Counted from the stretch's first letter, positions 11,833 through 23,264 are shown. The stretch is 64,000 nucleotides of DNA from Bryopsis sp. KO-2023 (GCA_030272585.1 BSYQ01000006.1:6163001-6227000), one strand, 5' to 3'. Notes: generated by a model not told the origin, from the letters alone. Program-made: numbers and translations.

Positions 11833-12213
11833 GGTGAACAGGCGGGCCGGGAATTTTTCTTTCGGCCGGGCGGGGCCTTGTGTTGTGAACACTTGTTTTG
11901 GGGTTCTTTCTTTTGATTGATTTTTGATTGGTTTTCGATTCGAGTTTGGTTTCGACGGGGTTCGACGGGTTCAACGGGGAACAATGGGATAAAGGAACAC
12001 CTTTTTGTAATATTTGGTTCCTATTTTTACCTTGAACGCCGAACGCACCTATGTTTAAAGAAGGGAAACGACTTTGGTTTTGATTTTCTGAAACGCGTTT
12101 AACCCACTGGACTTCGGCCAGGCAAGGCGAAGTATCCTTCCAAGATGTTTTTCTTTAAGTTAAGTGTTTACCCCTTTTCGACCGCGGCTGGTCATCGAGG
12201 CGATGACTTGCCC

Positions 12214-12226
12214 GGGGGGGAAGTGG
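12214..12226 (+). promoter_or_regulatory. polypurine tract
   Basis: A run of seven G followed by AAG and TGG, immediately before the right LTR. It is the expected plus-strand primer site. Confidence 0.7.
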
Positions 12227-12227
12227 T

Positions 12228-12646
12228 TGATACGAACGTTTCGGCCCAGTCGGACCACACAGTGGTTGGCCGCTGTTTGGACCGCACTGGCCAAACGTAC
12301 GTACTAAGTTGATCGGCTAGGCCGGGCCGATCCATTCCTTTATTGACAGTCAGACCACTCTGGGCCGTAGGATAAGCCGCGGCCAGCCTGGCAATCGCCA
12401 CTGACGGACTTATCCACATTCGTGGCCCAGACTGAACTACGACAGATTAGGGGGATGATTGTGTTAGGCCAGGTGGACCGAATATGCGGATATTCGGCCA
12501 GGCTGTCAGTGCGGGCCGAATACTTATTCGGCCCGGCCGACATTATTGATGTACCTTTGTTTCCTTGTAAAAGCATTGGTTTACTTGCACCGATTCTCTA
12601 GACGAAGTCTAGCCGTTTAACTCTCTTCCTCAGAAAGTTCCTATCA
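12228..12646 (+). repeat. right LTR of gypsy element
   Basis: 419 bp, same sequence as 3592-4010. Followed by target duplication TGATG and the continuation of the foldback right arm. Confidence 0.95.
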
Positions 12647-13330
12647 TGATGTTTTCAGATGGAGCTTAAATTTTGTGAGAATGATTTAATGATGTGAGAG
12701 TTTATGTATGCAAATTTTTATGTCCATCCGAAATCATTTAGGTACATATCTTTCGAGTCTTCCAAATTTAGTCGAGTGCTTGATGGGTGAACGTTGTACG
12801 TCTCTCGAATGATGTGACATGTGTTCTATTGTACTGGAAATTTCCATTAACAATCAGTTATTTTTTTATTCATTGTCGAGTTTCTTCAGGGTGGGGAATC
12901 CCCACTGGGGATGGTGGCTCATGGAGAGGGTGGGGAACAAAAGAGTTCAACCCAAAACGAAAATGACATTTCTGGACTCGTGATGCAGTCCGACGAATGA
13001 GTGGTGCCTGATGGGAGAAATATGGGAATGAACAGCATCAATATATCAAGACTCTTGAACACACCAATTTGAGTTTTTACACACAGTCCACCAGTCTATG
13101 TTTCCTGACTTTACAACACCGTCGATGATGAAGCCCCATGTCTTTCAGAAATGGAATCACTCAGCCCAGGACAAAGCAGTGAAAATTTTCCAACTATTTC
13201 TTTTCCCCAAAACTCTGTGCACTCGATCATTCCTGAATTTCATCCCCTTGGACCTGAATCGTCAAGTTTCAAGGCTGAACCAGAAAATTTCTGAGAAACT
13301 CCCAAGACCAATGAGCCTGTTTCAAATACA

Positions 13331-13846
13331 TCAATTCACGCTGGCAACCCAGGCATAGATTGGTACACTATTGATGGACATCCTTGTCACCATGCCATTC
13401 AGTGAAACAACGATCCGCTCTGATTTCTTGGACACCGTCCCACCAGCTGCATAGTAAACTTGCTCAGGGTCCATGCTGCATGGAACGATTCTAGGTATCC
13501 TTCAGACCGGGGTAAAAACAAAACAAAAAAGCATGTAGGGAAAAAAACAGGGACATGGTGTATGCGGAATCAAAGCAGCAATCGAGGTACTCAGCAAACA
13601 AATCACTTATTTTCAAAAAAATAGCACTCACCCCACATTGGGTCAATGTGTATCCGTTTGTTCTGGAATCTTTCAAAAGAAGTTCAGTGAAAGACATATG
13701 GTTTCCGACAGCAGCGGCAGCCCGATGTAATGCCGCTAATCCATCCTTGAAAACAGAAAGGCACTCCCCTCGACAAACAAAGAGATGAAATCATCTAACT
13801 GCTGCGTTGCTGTGAATGTCTTCTCCCATCTCTTCTTTCCCATAGC
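13331..13846 (-). pseudogene. ankyrin-repeat gene fragment carried in the transposon
   Basis: On the minus strand, exon 13846-13800 (after TGCAG, before GTTAGA) joins in frame to exon 13745-13632 (after TTTTCAAG, before GTGAGT). The joined peptide contains DGLAALHRAAAAVGNH and a following helix, a clear ankyrin repeat. A further open stretch ends at a stop at 13331-13333, but its frame does not join cleanly to the previous exon. The piece has introns, lies inside the element and has no visible start, so it looks like captured genomic DNA of a host gene rather than an intact gene. Transcription from within the element is possible but not shown. Confidence 0.55.
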
Positions 13847-14117
13847 CTGCACACAACAAATTCACAGTTCTTTTCTGTCTTCCCCGATACTCAAATATAT
13901 CTAATGTTGGCCTCCCCCAACACCCCTTCAAAAAATATGAAGAAACTATTGAAAAAAAAGGAATAAATATATGTTCCAATAAGAAAAATTCCTCTCAAGC
14001 AATTTCGGCATCAGAGCTTTGGCAGGTTCACTCTTGAGACACTGGTTGCTCAATCATTTGCATCTATTCCTGATTCATTTTGTTGAGGCCCGTAATGTAT
14101 TCATCAGAAGAAGAGAG

Positions 14118-14557
14118 ACTTCTTAAAAAATAAACAAACCCTCAGCCCTACCTCATATCACCACCTCCAAGCTCCCCCACAGTTGCCAATCCGCCAGCGT
14201 TGGTTTCTCCCGGTCGTCCGGTCGTCACAGGGAGAAAAGCAGGTTGGCGAGGAGGAGTTTCGAGCTTGGCGAGCTTCGGAACTCGTCGCCTGTCGTGGGG
14301 AGGAGTGTGAGGGTCTCCGCTGATGGCGCGTGGGCAGTGCGCACCGATAGAAAAGACGAGCGACGACGATGTCGGCGACGGGCGAACCACGACGCACGCG
14401 CGCGCGTACGTCTCATGCGTACGCAGGCGATCGAACGAGAGGGAAAGACGGAAAGCAAGGGACGAAATCTGGAACAGAGGGGGAGTCGAACCTCCCTTCG
14501 ACCACTTCTGTTTCCGAACGACATACAAACAGGCACTCACTTCTTTCAGCACTGGCA

Positions 14558-14588
<31 letters not shown>

Positions 14589-14816
14589 TTCGCTCTTTCT
14601 AACGGAGTCCACCTGGCCTCAGTCTCGCCCGCGTTCGTTTCAGCAAAGAAAGCAGTGGGGAGATTGCGTCGCGCAATGAAAATGGTCGCGAGTGAGTCAG
14701 CTATTCGCAAATGTCGCACCTGGGAGTAGGGCGGACCGCGGTGCTCCGCCATCCCCGTTTTTTGACATCCCTGATGGGCGCACGCTACCCCCCTTTGTAG
14801 GACCACCAGATAACTC
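14118..14816 (-). repeat. right 699-bp terminal inverted repeat
   Basis: Inverted copy of 1252-1950. The inner boundary is where the homology stops after TTTTTTAAGAAGT. Open frames of 77-161 codons in it are by-products of its GC-rich composition and are not called as genes. Confidence 0.92.
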
Positions 14817-14971
14817 CACCCTCAGCTGATTTCTCTGCCAGAACTTGAACGATGTCCGAGTCACTCAGTTCTCTGAAAAGATCCGACAAAGTCTGTACAT
14901 CAACTTCTTTTGAATTTCGCGCTAAACATCCTCAATAGCGTATTTGCTTTTGTTCAAACGAAAATAAAATA

Positions 14972-15564
14972 CTGTAATACGCAAATCTTTTCGCGCTACC
15001 TTATTTTCGCGCGCGGACCAAAGCACGAAAATAAGGCACGCGAAAATAAAGCAGGCGCGAAAATAAAGCAGGCGGAAAAGAAAGGGCTGTTCAGATGTAG
15101 CAATCACGCGCGTGTGGACTCGACGCAATGATCCCAAGCATTGACCACTTTCCTTTTTTCTTTTTTGGTGACATCGGGGTGGTGTTTCAAACATCCGGGG
15201 TGGTGTTTCAAACATGGCTCGGGTTCGTTCGATCGAGCTGTTCGCTGACGGCAACTCAATGGACTTTGATGGTCTTGAGGCGTGACTGTAGAACAGTTTT
15301 AGGCACAACTACGGAGGCACAGCCCAGTCTAGGGGCGAATTCAAAACACAGCCACAGAATGTGTGGAAACACATTCCACACTCTGACTTTGAGAGTGTTC
15401 TTTTTGACGCCACGCAAATCTTTCACATTGCTTTTTTTTTCGCGCCTGCTTTATTTTCGCGCTACCTTGTTTTCGCGCGCGGACCAAAGCGCGAAAATAA
15501 GGCAGACGAAAATAAAGACTAGCGATCCTAAAGCAATCTGAAAGATTTGCGTATTTGCGTACAG
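14972..15564. mobile_element. 593-bp MITE with TA target duplication
   Basis: Ends are CTGTAATACGCAAATC and the inverted form ending GCGTACAG, with TA at 14970-14971 and 15565-15566, as for Tc1/mariner-type elements. Beyond the termini both sides carry many inverted copies of a CGCGAAAATAA-type motif. Two direct copies of a GGGTGGTGTTTCAAACAT motif sit in the middle. There is no transposase, so it is non-autonomous. Confidence 0.75.
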
Positions 15565-16620
15565 TAAGAAAAAAATTTGCATTTTGACAACTGTGCCCAT
15601 GCGAATTCAACCAATTATGAAAATTGAAGAGGTTGAGATGGTGCAAACTTGGGAAAAGTTTGAATATCGTATGAGTTGGACATTTTTTTCTCCTTCCAGC
15701 TCGGGTGCAACTTGTGCATGCACTTCTGGAAATATAAGATTTGTTCATGCAGAGTGGACATGGTTGCACTGGATCAGCTCGACATCAGAAGATATGGGGT
15801 GAACCCCCATGTGTATTAGTCAACCCATTCAATTGATTGGATCACTACCAATCCAATCAACCATGACCGACAGTCCCCTTTGCTCCGAATATTTTTTGGG
15901 GGAAAAAACGCTGGAAACACACACATTTTCTGGAATCGCCATCCCATTCCGAGGGAAAATGGTTTCAAAAAAACAGCAGGAAAATAGAGTCTGTCAATTT
16001 TGGGAGGAACCCCTGGATATGCTGCTGCGAATCGCAAAACTATGAATGCTTCAAAATATATTCAAAAAAAAAAAAAAAATGCCTGTCAAATTGTGATCAA
16101 TGGTGGTGATGATCCGTGGGGGAAAAGGAGGACCCAGATCAACTGTACATCCCTGCACCCATTGGAGGTGGTGAATCTTCATCTACAATGGAGATAAAAG
16201 AAACAACAGAAACTTGCTAAGAGGGCTGTTCAAAAAAGGCTTCAAAGACATACAGGTACAGAAGCTTTTCATTCAGAAATCCGCTACAACCAAAAGACAA
16301 GAAAAGAAACCAAGGAAGAAATCGGAGGAAAACGTTTCAGAGCGAAAAGGACATGTGCCCTCCTTTTTTTGAGTGGGGATTCACCTATCGGAATCGCTGG
16401 TCACAGCTTTCAATCTCAGCGTATTTATTTATTTTCTACGTATTTTATTATTATTACTTTTTTAATTTGGGAAAACAAAATAAGGAACAGGCAGGAAATC
16501 CAAAGAGGAAACGAACAGTAGGACAAAAACACATAATTTGTGTGGAAGACAAACGGAAAAATCGGAGCAGGGGGGGAAAATGCAACAGGAAAAAGGAAGA
16601 CAACCCCCAAAACCAGGAAA
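15565..16620. other. intergenic, no gene recognised
   Basis: AT-rich DNA with a run of A at about 16066-16079. Short frames only, with no motif or codon pattern that persuades me. Confidence 0.4.
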
Positions 16621-16639
16621 CTGTTTGCGAAATGCCACC

Positions 16640-17923
16640 TTCTTCTTCTTCCTCCTCCTCGCCTTCTCTTTTCAGTTTCCACCCGCTGTCTTCCAGGAGA
16701 GCAAACAGCTTGAAATAGGCGTCCTTTTCTTTTCCCTCCAAGCGATCCACAGCTTGGGAAATTTCGTGTTCCATCAATTTCACCAAGGACAGAACGAACA
16801 GAGCTCCGTTCATATTCTCTACAAATCCACAGGCCGTTTCACACTCCCTCACGTTTTCCCCCAAGCAGAAAGACATTCAACTGCATCAGGACAGGTCAGT
16901 CGGGTTCCTCATTTGCCAGAGTTTCCATGGGGTCAAAAACAATTTCAAAAAATTCAGAAATATACTCCACAAAACAGAGGGAATATCATGAACATGAAAA
17001 TGAACAAATTTGAGTTAGTTTAGTGATGCTCCTAGGATGGTGTGCAGATAAACACACAAACGAAGAAAAAAAATACCCCCAGGAATTCAACCAAGCAGAG
17101 TCGAGCAATCACTTAACCACGTTTGATCCCATCAATTTTTTGATCCTGTTTTTTTGTCACCTCTCTGTGAGTAGAATGCCCCCATTTCATAAAGTTCATT
17201 TTTGACCGCTTCCACTGCCGTCTCGTCCTCCTTGAGCATAGCTCTCAATGCTGTGGTGCAAATCTACTTTACCATTTCATCATGGAAAACCATTCCCAAA
17301 AGAATTCTTGCCTCAGCTTGCTTTTTTCTCTCTCAAGTTTGATTATTTCCTCCGACAATTCAAGGTTTTCATTTTTTCATTCCTCCTCCCTTTTTCACAT
17401 TTTTTAAAACCGTTGTCATTGACCATAACACCTGCTGATATTCAAATTTTAATTTATTAAATAATTGTTTGTATTTCTATTTTTTTTGGGGGGGGAGGGG
17501 GGGGAGAAGGGGAGGGTTGCTCTGTTTCTTGTCTCGCTTGTTTTTCCCCCCTCGAATAACTTTCTTCCCAGTGTCCAGTCACATCAAAACACAAAGCAGA
17601 AATCACAAATTGTAGGACAGGCTTCGTTAAGGCGGGTTGAAATGCTCCAAAGTAAACCACACAACACACATCTAAACAAATCTCCTTACTGTAATATTAA
17701 GAAATATAATAAAACTTGATACCTCATTGAGCGACTCGTCATCGATTTCAGTATCATCATCCGAGAAAGCAACGGAGGTCCAGTCTACTTCTTCCTGAGA
17801 TTGAATTTTATAAATGAAAAAAAAGTCAGATCTTTCTTTAGCTAGTTTTTGAATTTGAATAATCACAGGTCGAAACAAAGGAGCGATCAAAACTTGATTT
17901 AAAAAAAAATCAAGGCCACTCAT
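16640..17923 (-). CDS. unidentified multi-exon coiled-coil gene (exon fragments)
   Basis: Several minus-strand open blocks look like exons of one gene. These are: an ATG-led block from 17923 ending at a GAG|GTATCA donor at 17723 and holding an acidic SDDDTEIDDE stretch; a charged helical block near 17300-17370 (EEIIKLEREKSKLRQEF); a block at about 17247-17163 ending at a GTGACA donor; and a helical block near 16840-16640 ending in a glutamate run. Frames between blocks were not all reconciled, so the model is incomplete. No domain is recognised. It is head-to-head with the proteasome gene. Confidence 0.35.
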
Positions 17924-18455
17924 TTCTCATCTCCTGGATTTAGTCAGTTGGCATCCTGTGATTTGCATCTGCAAAGAAAATTTGATGGAATTCTCACTCC
18001 AAATGAGAAGAAAAACTTGGTCTACACACCGACCCTTGCAGAACTCCTGGCATGAAGCTTTCTTGAGAGTCGTTCGTTGACGTTCCTCCTGGAGATCCGA
18101 GCGAAATCAATCCCAGTCGGCACTATCGCCCTTACCGAGGGGGATCCAAATTTCGCGCTTTGATTGAATGCCCTTCGAGGCACGCACTGCCCCCCCGACA
18201 CCGCCATCAGAAACTCAGCAAAACGACAGAAAAAAACAACAGCAAAACGAAAGTGTGACTTTTCGGATATTTTGCGATTAACCCGTACAAATATGTTGTG
18301 CGTGATGTTACGTAACATTACGAAAAGGCCGAGTTCCTGAAGGTTTCGGTGCAAAGACGGTGTCTTCAAAACACTGTGACGGAACCACGCCCTGCTTTTT
18401 CCAGCGCCGGTGTTTGAATTCGTGAAAGGCAGCTATTTTTCCATAGTTTGAAGGG

Positions 18456-20334
18456 ATGTCGGCGAGATACGATAGGGCGATCACGGTCTTTTCCCCCGAT
18501 GGCCACTTGTGAGGTTCATTTGATCTTGTCCGAAGAAAAACCTGGCTATGCTTTCGGTCTGGGGGTGTGAGATCCGTCGGGGAGGAGATTTTGACGTCTT
18601 TTTGTTCAGGTTTCAGGTGGAATATGCTCTGGAGGCCGTGCGAAAGGGAACTTTAGCAGTTGGTGTTAAAGGCAAGGACGTCATTGCTCTCGGTGAGTTC
18701 GCTTTGTGTAGTGTTTTGTCTTAAAAATAAATCCTGCAAAGAAATTGCCGTTGCTTTTTCCAGGGTGTGCTATAGCTTGGTCTCAAAAACTGATCTGTGG
18801 CATAGCTGCCAGGGGAACAGAAATGATGTCCGAAAAGAAGAGAATACTTTTATCCAAAGAAGGGGGGGGGAGATAATGAAACGATTGGAAAAGGCAAGGG
18901 TGACATAACCACTGTGGCTCGCATCAGGTATCGAAAAGAAATCAATCGCTAAGCTGCAAGACGCTCGAACGGTCCGAAAGATCGTCAATATTGACGACCA
19001 GATCTGCCTAGCGTTCGCTGGACTGATCGCTGATGCTCGCGTCCTCATAAACAAAGCCCGAGTCCATTCTCAAAGCACTCGCCTCTCTTTGGATGAGTCC
19101 GTTTCTGTGGAGTCCTTGACCAAATACATCGCGGGAATTCAGCAGAAATACACCCAGAGCTCTGGAGTGAGGCCCTTTGGGATATCCACACTGATTGTGG
19201 GGTTTGATAGTGAGGGAGAGCCCAAGCTGTATCAAACCGATCCATCAGGGACATATGCTTCGTGGAAAGCGAGTGCCATTGGAAGGAATTCGAAAACTGT
19301 GAGTTTCACTGCGTTTCGGATGATAACCCCCCCTTAAAAATGAATAAATAGATATCAAATAAAAAAATAGAAACGAAAAAGTTCGGTTTTTAATTGATCA
19401 GTGGCGTTCTGATCCTTGGTTTTCTTACCACATGAAGAATAATGTATTTTTTTATGTCCTTACCTTTTCTGGATGATCGTGACCCATTTATTATTTCCCT
19501 CTGAATAGACTTTTTCTTTTCCCTTGATGGGACTGTATTCTTTACAGTTTATTGGTTTGCTTCATCAAGCAGGTAAACAAATAAAATCAGAAAATAGAGT
19601 TGGCCATACGATATGTTTACTCAAAAGTACTAAACCAGCAGAGTACTTTGAAAATTGGAATCAAGCAAGCAGACGTTCATGCCCATCTATTGGAAATATT
19701 TTTCAACTGAATAGAAGTGGCGTAGAGTAGCACCTTCAGTCAGAATTTGGATTGTGGGCACCATTTCGATCTAATTCACCCTTCACCCAAACTTGACAGC
19801 TATTTGTATTATCTTTTTCGTGTTTTTGACTGGGGTTGAAGATTGGGCTTTGAGTATTTCTGGTCAAAGCTTGCTGGAGGTTCTCTTCGGCTTCCCCACA
19901 TCTTCGTTATCCCCCTAGACTGACCAGAGCCGTCATAGTGCTGTACGAATTGCCCCTAGTGGGTATCCAGTGTCGTACTGTCTCCAATTCGCTCCACAGT
20001 CTTTAACCAGCCATATATTCATAATCATTAGCAGCACTTAACTCAGTTGAAATCAATAACATGGATTTTTGCTCTGGTTTTCCTCATTCAGGTTCGAGAA
20101 TTCCTGGAGAAGCACTATTCGGACACCTCGGGTGAGGAAACTGTCAAGCTGGCTCTGAAATCGCTTTTGGAAACGGTGGAACCAGGCAGCAAGACCATCG
20201 AATTGGCAGTCATGGAAAAGGGCACAGGGATAAGGGTGCTCCCTGACGAAGATGTAGACCGACTAGTCAAAGAAATTGAAGAAGAAAAGGCAGCCGCCGA
20301 AGCAGCAAGGAGAGGAGTAGGGTCTTCTCGATGA
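18456..20334 (+). CDS. PAD1: 20S proteasome subunit alpha-4 (PSMA7/PAD1 type)
   Basis: Four exons in phase: 18456-18508, 18610-18692, 18928-19298, 20092-20334, giving 249 aa, the normal family length. The N terminus has [20 protein letters not shown], the alpha-subunit signature helix that gates the 20S core. Further family blocks are [19 protein letters not shown] and YQTDPSGTY. The C-terminal tail is rich in E, K and A as in plant PAD. Alpha subunits are structural and lack the catalytic N-terminal threonine. The last intron is long (793 nt). Acts in the cytosol and nucleus in ubiquitin-dependent protein breakdown. Confidence 0.97.
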
Positions 20335-20394
20335 TGATTTTTCAGTATATAGCTTTAGAGTGCCAATTCTGTGCGAACTTTTCCTCTCGAGTTG

Positions 20395-20420
20395 GGGGGG
20401 GGTTTGGGGGGGGGGGGGAA
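20395..20420 (+). repeat. poly-G tracts
   Basis: Two runs of at least ten G separated by GTTT-like bases, just 3' of the proteasome gene. Possible G-quadruplex-forming DNA and a likely sequencing or assembly weak point. Confidence 0.6.
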
Positions 20421-20865
20421 ATATTATTTGCCTGAGGGTGGTTTTGGGAGCGAGGGGGAAAGGTAATGTGGTGGTGTAGCAATGGGGGCCATCGAAAATA
20501 TGCCGCGAAAGTGATTGCGGGGTTGGCCACCCCATTGTGGTATCAAATGCAGGCTTTCAATCCAGTATGGAGTGACGAAATGGCGGTGTGCGGGTGGTAC
20601 ATAAAGCCATCAAGTTTTTGCAAACCTCGTCGTGCGGGTGGAATTGGGTAGATGGTCTGCATTGTAATCTTTCTGTCAAGCGCAGTGCGTTTGATATTAG
20701 TTCAGCCAAGTGGTGGATCACTGGCTCTGAAGGTCCGGAGGGGCCTCTTACACCTTCAGTGTTTGCTCAGGTCTGACATCCAGCGGTGGCATTTGGTGAA
20801 GTTGTATTGGATCAGTAGGCCTTTGGAGGAAAAATTCGAGTAGGTTTTTAACACAATAGGCAGCT

Positions 20866-21510
20866 TTAACACAGGGACTGGTCCACAAGAATGGCCTGCT
20901 TCCCTGCCTTTCCGTTTTGCAGATCGTTGGAGTCTACCCCTTCCATGTACTTCGCAGCTATCACGAAAGCCCCTCCTCTGGCCGATTGCGACACCAGACT
21001 CAAAATCTTGATCCGCTCGAATGCCCACACGTCCCCCACCCGCCTGTACGCCCTCCCCTTGGCCAGAATTTGCACAAGCACTTTCGGAGCATCCACCAGT
21101 TTGCTGGTTCGCGGAAAATCTGCCGCCACAGCCTGCGGGGGGGTGGGATATCCAAAGTAACATGCATGCAATGGTGGCCAACCGATCGCCCCTCTCTTTG
21201 CTACACTCCACCGGCCCAGGTGGTATTCAGTCGTTCCATCGAAAACGGAAAACAACGAGCCGTTTGCAGCGGAGACCACTTTGTAAAACACGCCAGGTTC
21301 TTCGAGCCGCACTGGAGTCCATAAATCTAGCAAATTTAACCCTGGTTTCACCAATTGGAAACGGGATGCTTGAATCCGCTTGATCTCTTCGGAGACGTGT
21401 TCTTGGCGGAGCTTCACAGAGTCCTCCAGCCGCTGGAGGTCAATGGTTGCGACTGGACTAGCACGGGACCTTTTCCGACAGAGTCTATCGGAGCGCCGCT
21501 TCGAGCTCAT
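20866..21510 (-). CDS. orphan intronless protein, 214 aa
   Basis: ATG at 21510 follows an AT-rich leader; the frame could extend upstream, but this start opens a basic N terminus (KRRSDRLCRKRSR), which could be a nuclear signal. A short helical stretch (residues about 20-50) is followed by a globular part with LWTPVRLEEPGVFYKVV and FDGTTEYHLG, a pattern suggestive of a small beta-rich module. I do not recognise the family. The length and amino-acid mix favour a real gene. It is convergent with the proteasome gene upstream in the window. Confidence 0.6.
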   Translation of the reverse strand: MSSKRRSDRLCRKRSRASPVATIDLQRLEDSVKLRQEHVSEEIKRIQASRFQLVKPGLNLLDLWTPVRLEEPGVFYKVVSAANGSLFSVFDGTTEYHLGRWSVAKRGAIGWPPLHACYFGYPTPPQAVAADFPRTSKLVDAPKVLVQILAKGRAYRRVGDVWAFERIKILSLVSQSARGGAFVIAAKYMEGVDSNDLQNGKAGKQAILVDQSLC

Positions 21511-21977
21511 TTTGGCCTTGCGTGTGGAACATCGGTCAACACAAATCCATCTACTCTTAAAATCTATCCACGTTTGAGACGTCTTTTCCACAAAAGACGT
21601 CAAACAGGGGGACTGGATGCTGTTCTGCTGGGGAGAATTTTTTGGGGGGAGGGGGGACAAGACAGCACCTCGCTGCTTATTCTCTAGCGAATTTCAAAAG
21701 CCTTTCCTATTTCGATTTTCTTTTCTGGACTTGGTCCCCACAAATGATGTTTTCCCATGCATGAATCCTCAGGAAAATTTATGAACAGAAGGGAAAACAT
21801 CATTTCCTCGCTGATGGTTTGCTTCACTGGCAAGCAATCAATTACAAAGTTTTCTTTTCCCATTCTTTTTTTCAACCTCGAAATCCTGCATGCGGAGCAG
21901 AACCCACCCTTTGTAATGTCCCCGCAAGAAAGAAAGAAAAAAATTGTCGAGAATATATTTAAAAAAAAATGGAGTAT

Positions 21978-23264
21978 CTATCGCATGCCTCTCTGCATTT
22001 GCTGTAGTTGTTCCATTTGCTTTTTCTCTTGTTCCGCACTGAATTCTTGAAATCGGAGTCCCACTCTCCCCGACAAACCCAAAAACTTCTCAGCACACCT
22101 TGAAACACACTGAAATTGCACCAAAAATCCAACTTAATATTCTCTGAACATGAAACATTGTTCAACAATAGGAAGACGTGCCGAGTGCATTCGGGCAAAG
22201 CAAGAAAAAAACGATGATGGCGGGAAAAAAGTGGGTGAAATAAAAAAATTCATGGAAATGTTGTATGCTGCTTAGTGGAGTTAAAATCCATGGAGTTTTG
22301 CCAGAACCTTGGAGCCTGTTTTATTTCCATTCTGAAACAAACAGGGAATATTAAAAAACACGATTCCAGAGTCTGTCAAATGATTTGTGTACAACAGTAA
22401 ATCAACCTGCCCGCCACTTTGTTTATTTTTTTTTTTTCTCGGAAAAAAATATAAGAGAACGGACACAATTGCAACCCTTTCTTTTTCTATTCAACATAAT
22501 CAGCTCGATTGGCCAAGAAAACAAATTAAACTGAAGTTTGTTTCTCCCCATTGGGTCACATACGCAGATGCAAACCAGGAGGATTATCTTCTCTCCTGTA
22601 CAAAAAAAACTAGATTCGGTCATTACCTTTTCTTCAGATGAATCCAAGTTTTTGCTGCGAAATGTATCAACACAAGAAGTGAAGCATCTTTCCACCAGGC
22701 TATTATAGAGTCTCATGCTGCGAATGGCCAAACATAGACCCCAATCAATAACTAGAGAGAAATCCATGGGAACTAAAAAAAGAAATCACGATAGAGCCAT
22801 GGTAATATGGAAAAGTTGCTGTTTCTTGCAGGCTGTTCATTGCTTTCCGGACAAAACAGAAGGTATCATCCTGAAAAAAATTCTCATAATCCATCCACAT
22901 GGTGAGGGCATCTTTATGCAATTACACATTCGATCGTATTTCACATCTCTTGTCATAAAATTTGATCTACAGCTGCCCCAAAACCATCCCACTTCTTTCT
23001 ACTCCCACCTGTAATGATGACATGAAACTGGGTAACATGAAGAAGCTGTACACCAAAACTTTTGAGCAAATTCAAAACAAAACAAACTATTTCTCGGGGT
23101 AGGGGAGGAGAAGGGGGTGGAATGGATCTTTTTGTTTTAGCGGCCTTGCTATGCGGAAGAATCTGTGCCCACCTGTCTCGAACCTGAGCCACTTCTATAG
23201 CCCTCAACAGCTGCTGCTTATGTTCGTCGGGCAGATCGCCCATCGCGTCCAGAGGCACGTTCAT
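21978..23264 (-). CDS. TIM9: mitochondrial inner-membrane import chaperone Tim9
   Basis: Three exons in phase: 23264-23173, 22717-22627, 22109-21978, giving 104 aa. The small-Tim signature is present: CFTSC and CVSRC form the twin CX3C pair, with RLYNSLVERCF before the first and CAEKFL..RVGLRFQEF after the second, as in Tim9. Small Tims form hexamers with Tim10 in the intermembrane space, held by two disulphides and loaded through the Mia40/Erv1 relay, and carry hydrophobic precursors to TIM22. The C terminus has a short Q/M/E-rich extension. No presequence is expected or seen. Confidence 0.93.

Larger units (their letters stand above)
3592..12646 (+). mobile_element. full-length Ty3/gypsy chromovirus LTR retrotransposon
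   Basis: A 9,055-bp element bounded by two 419-bp LTRs that start TG and end CA, with 5-bp target duplication TGATG (3587-3591 and 12647-12651). A primer-binding site follows the left LTR and a purine tract precedes the right LTR. Order: short ORF, gag, protease, reverse transcriptase, RNase H, integrase, chromodomain, extra ORF. Integrase after reverse transcriptase plus a terminal chromodomain define Ty3/gypsy chromoviruses. All frames are long and the LTRs look identical, so insertion was recent. Confidence 0.95.
3201..12947. mobile_element. foldback (hairpin) element, interrupted by the gypsy element
   Basis: Left arm 3201-3506 is the inverted copy of right arm 3570-3591 plus 12652-12947, with a 63-nt spacer at 3507-3569. 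The arms differ at roughly one base in twenty by eye, with a few small gaps, so they are older than the gypsy LTRs and outer TIRs, which look identical. The intact element would be about 690 bp. No ORF is present, so it is a non-autonomous foldback/MITE. Its exact ends and target duplication are not certain. Confidence 0.8.
1252..14816. mobile_element. 13.6-kb DNA transposon with 699-bp terminal inverted repeats
   Basis: The element starts GAGTTATCTGG at 1252 and ends with its reverse complement at 14816. It is flanked by the 7-bp direct repeat CACCCTC (1245-1251 and 14817-14823). Without the nested gypsy element it would be about 4.5 kb. No transposase with a DDE or other catalytic core is visible, so it is probably non-autonomous. 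Long TIRs, a GAG-type end and captured exons suggest a Mutator-like (Pack-MULE-type) element, but a 7-bp duplication is shorter than the usual 8-10, so the superfamily is open. The TIR copies look identical, which implies recent movement. Confidence 0.85.
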
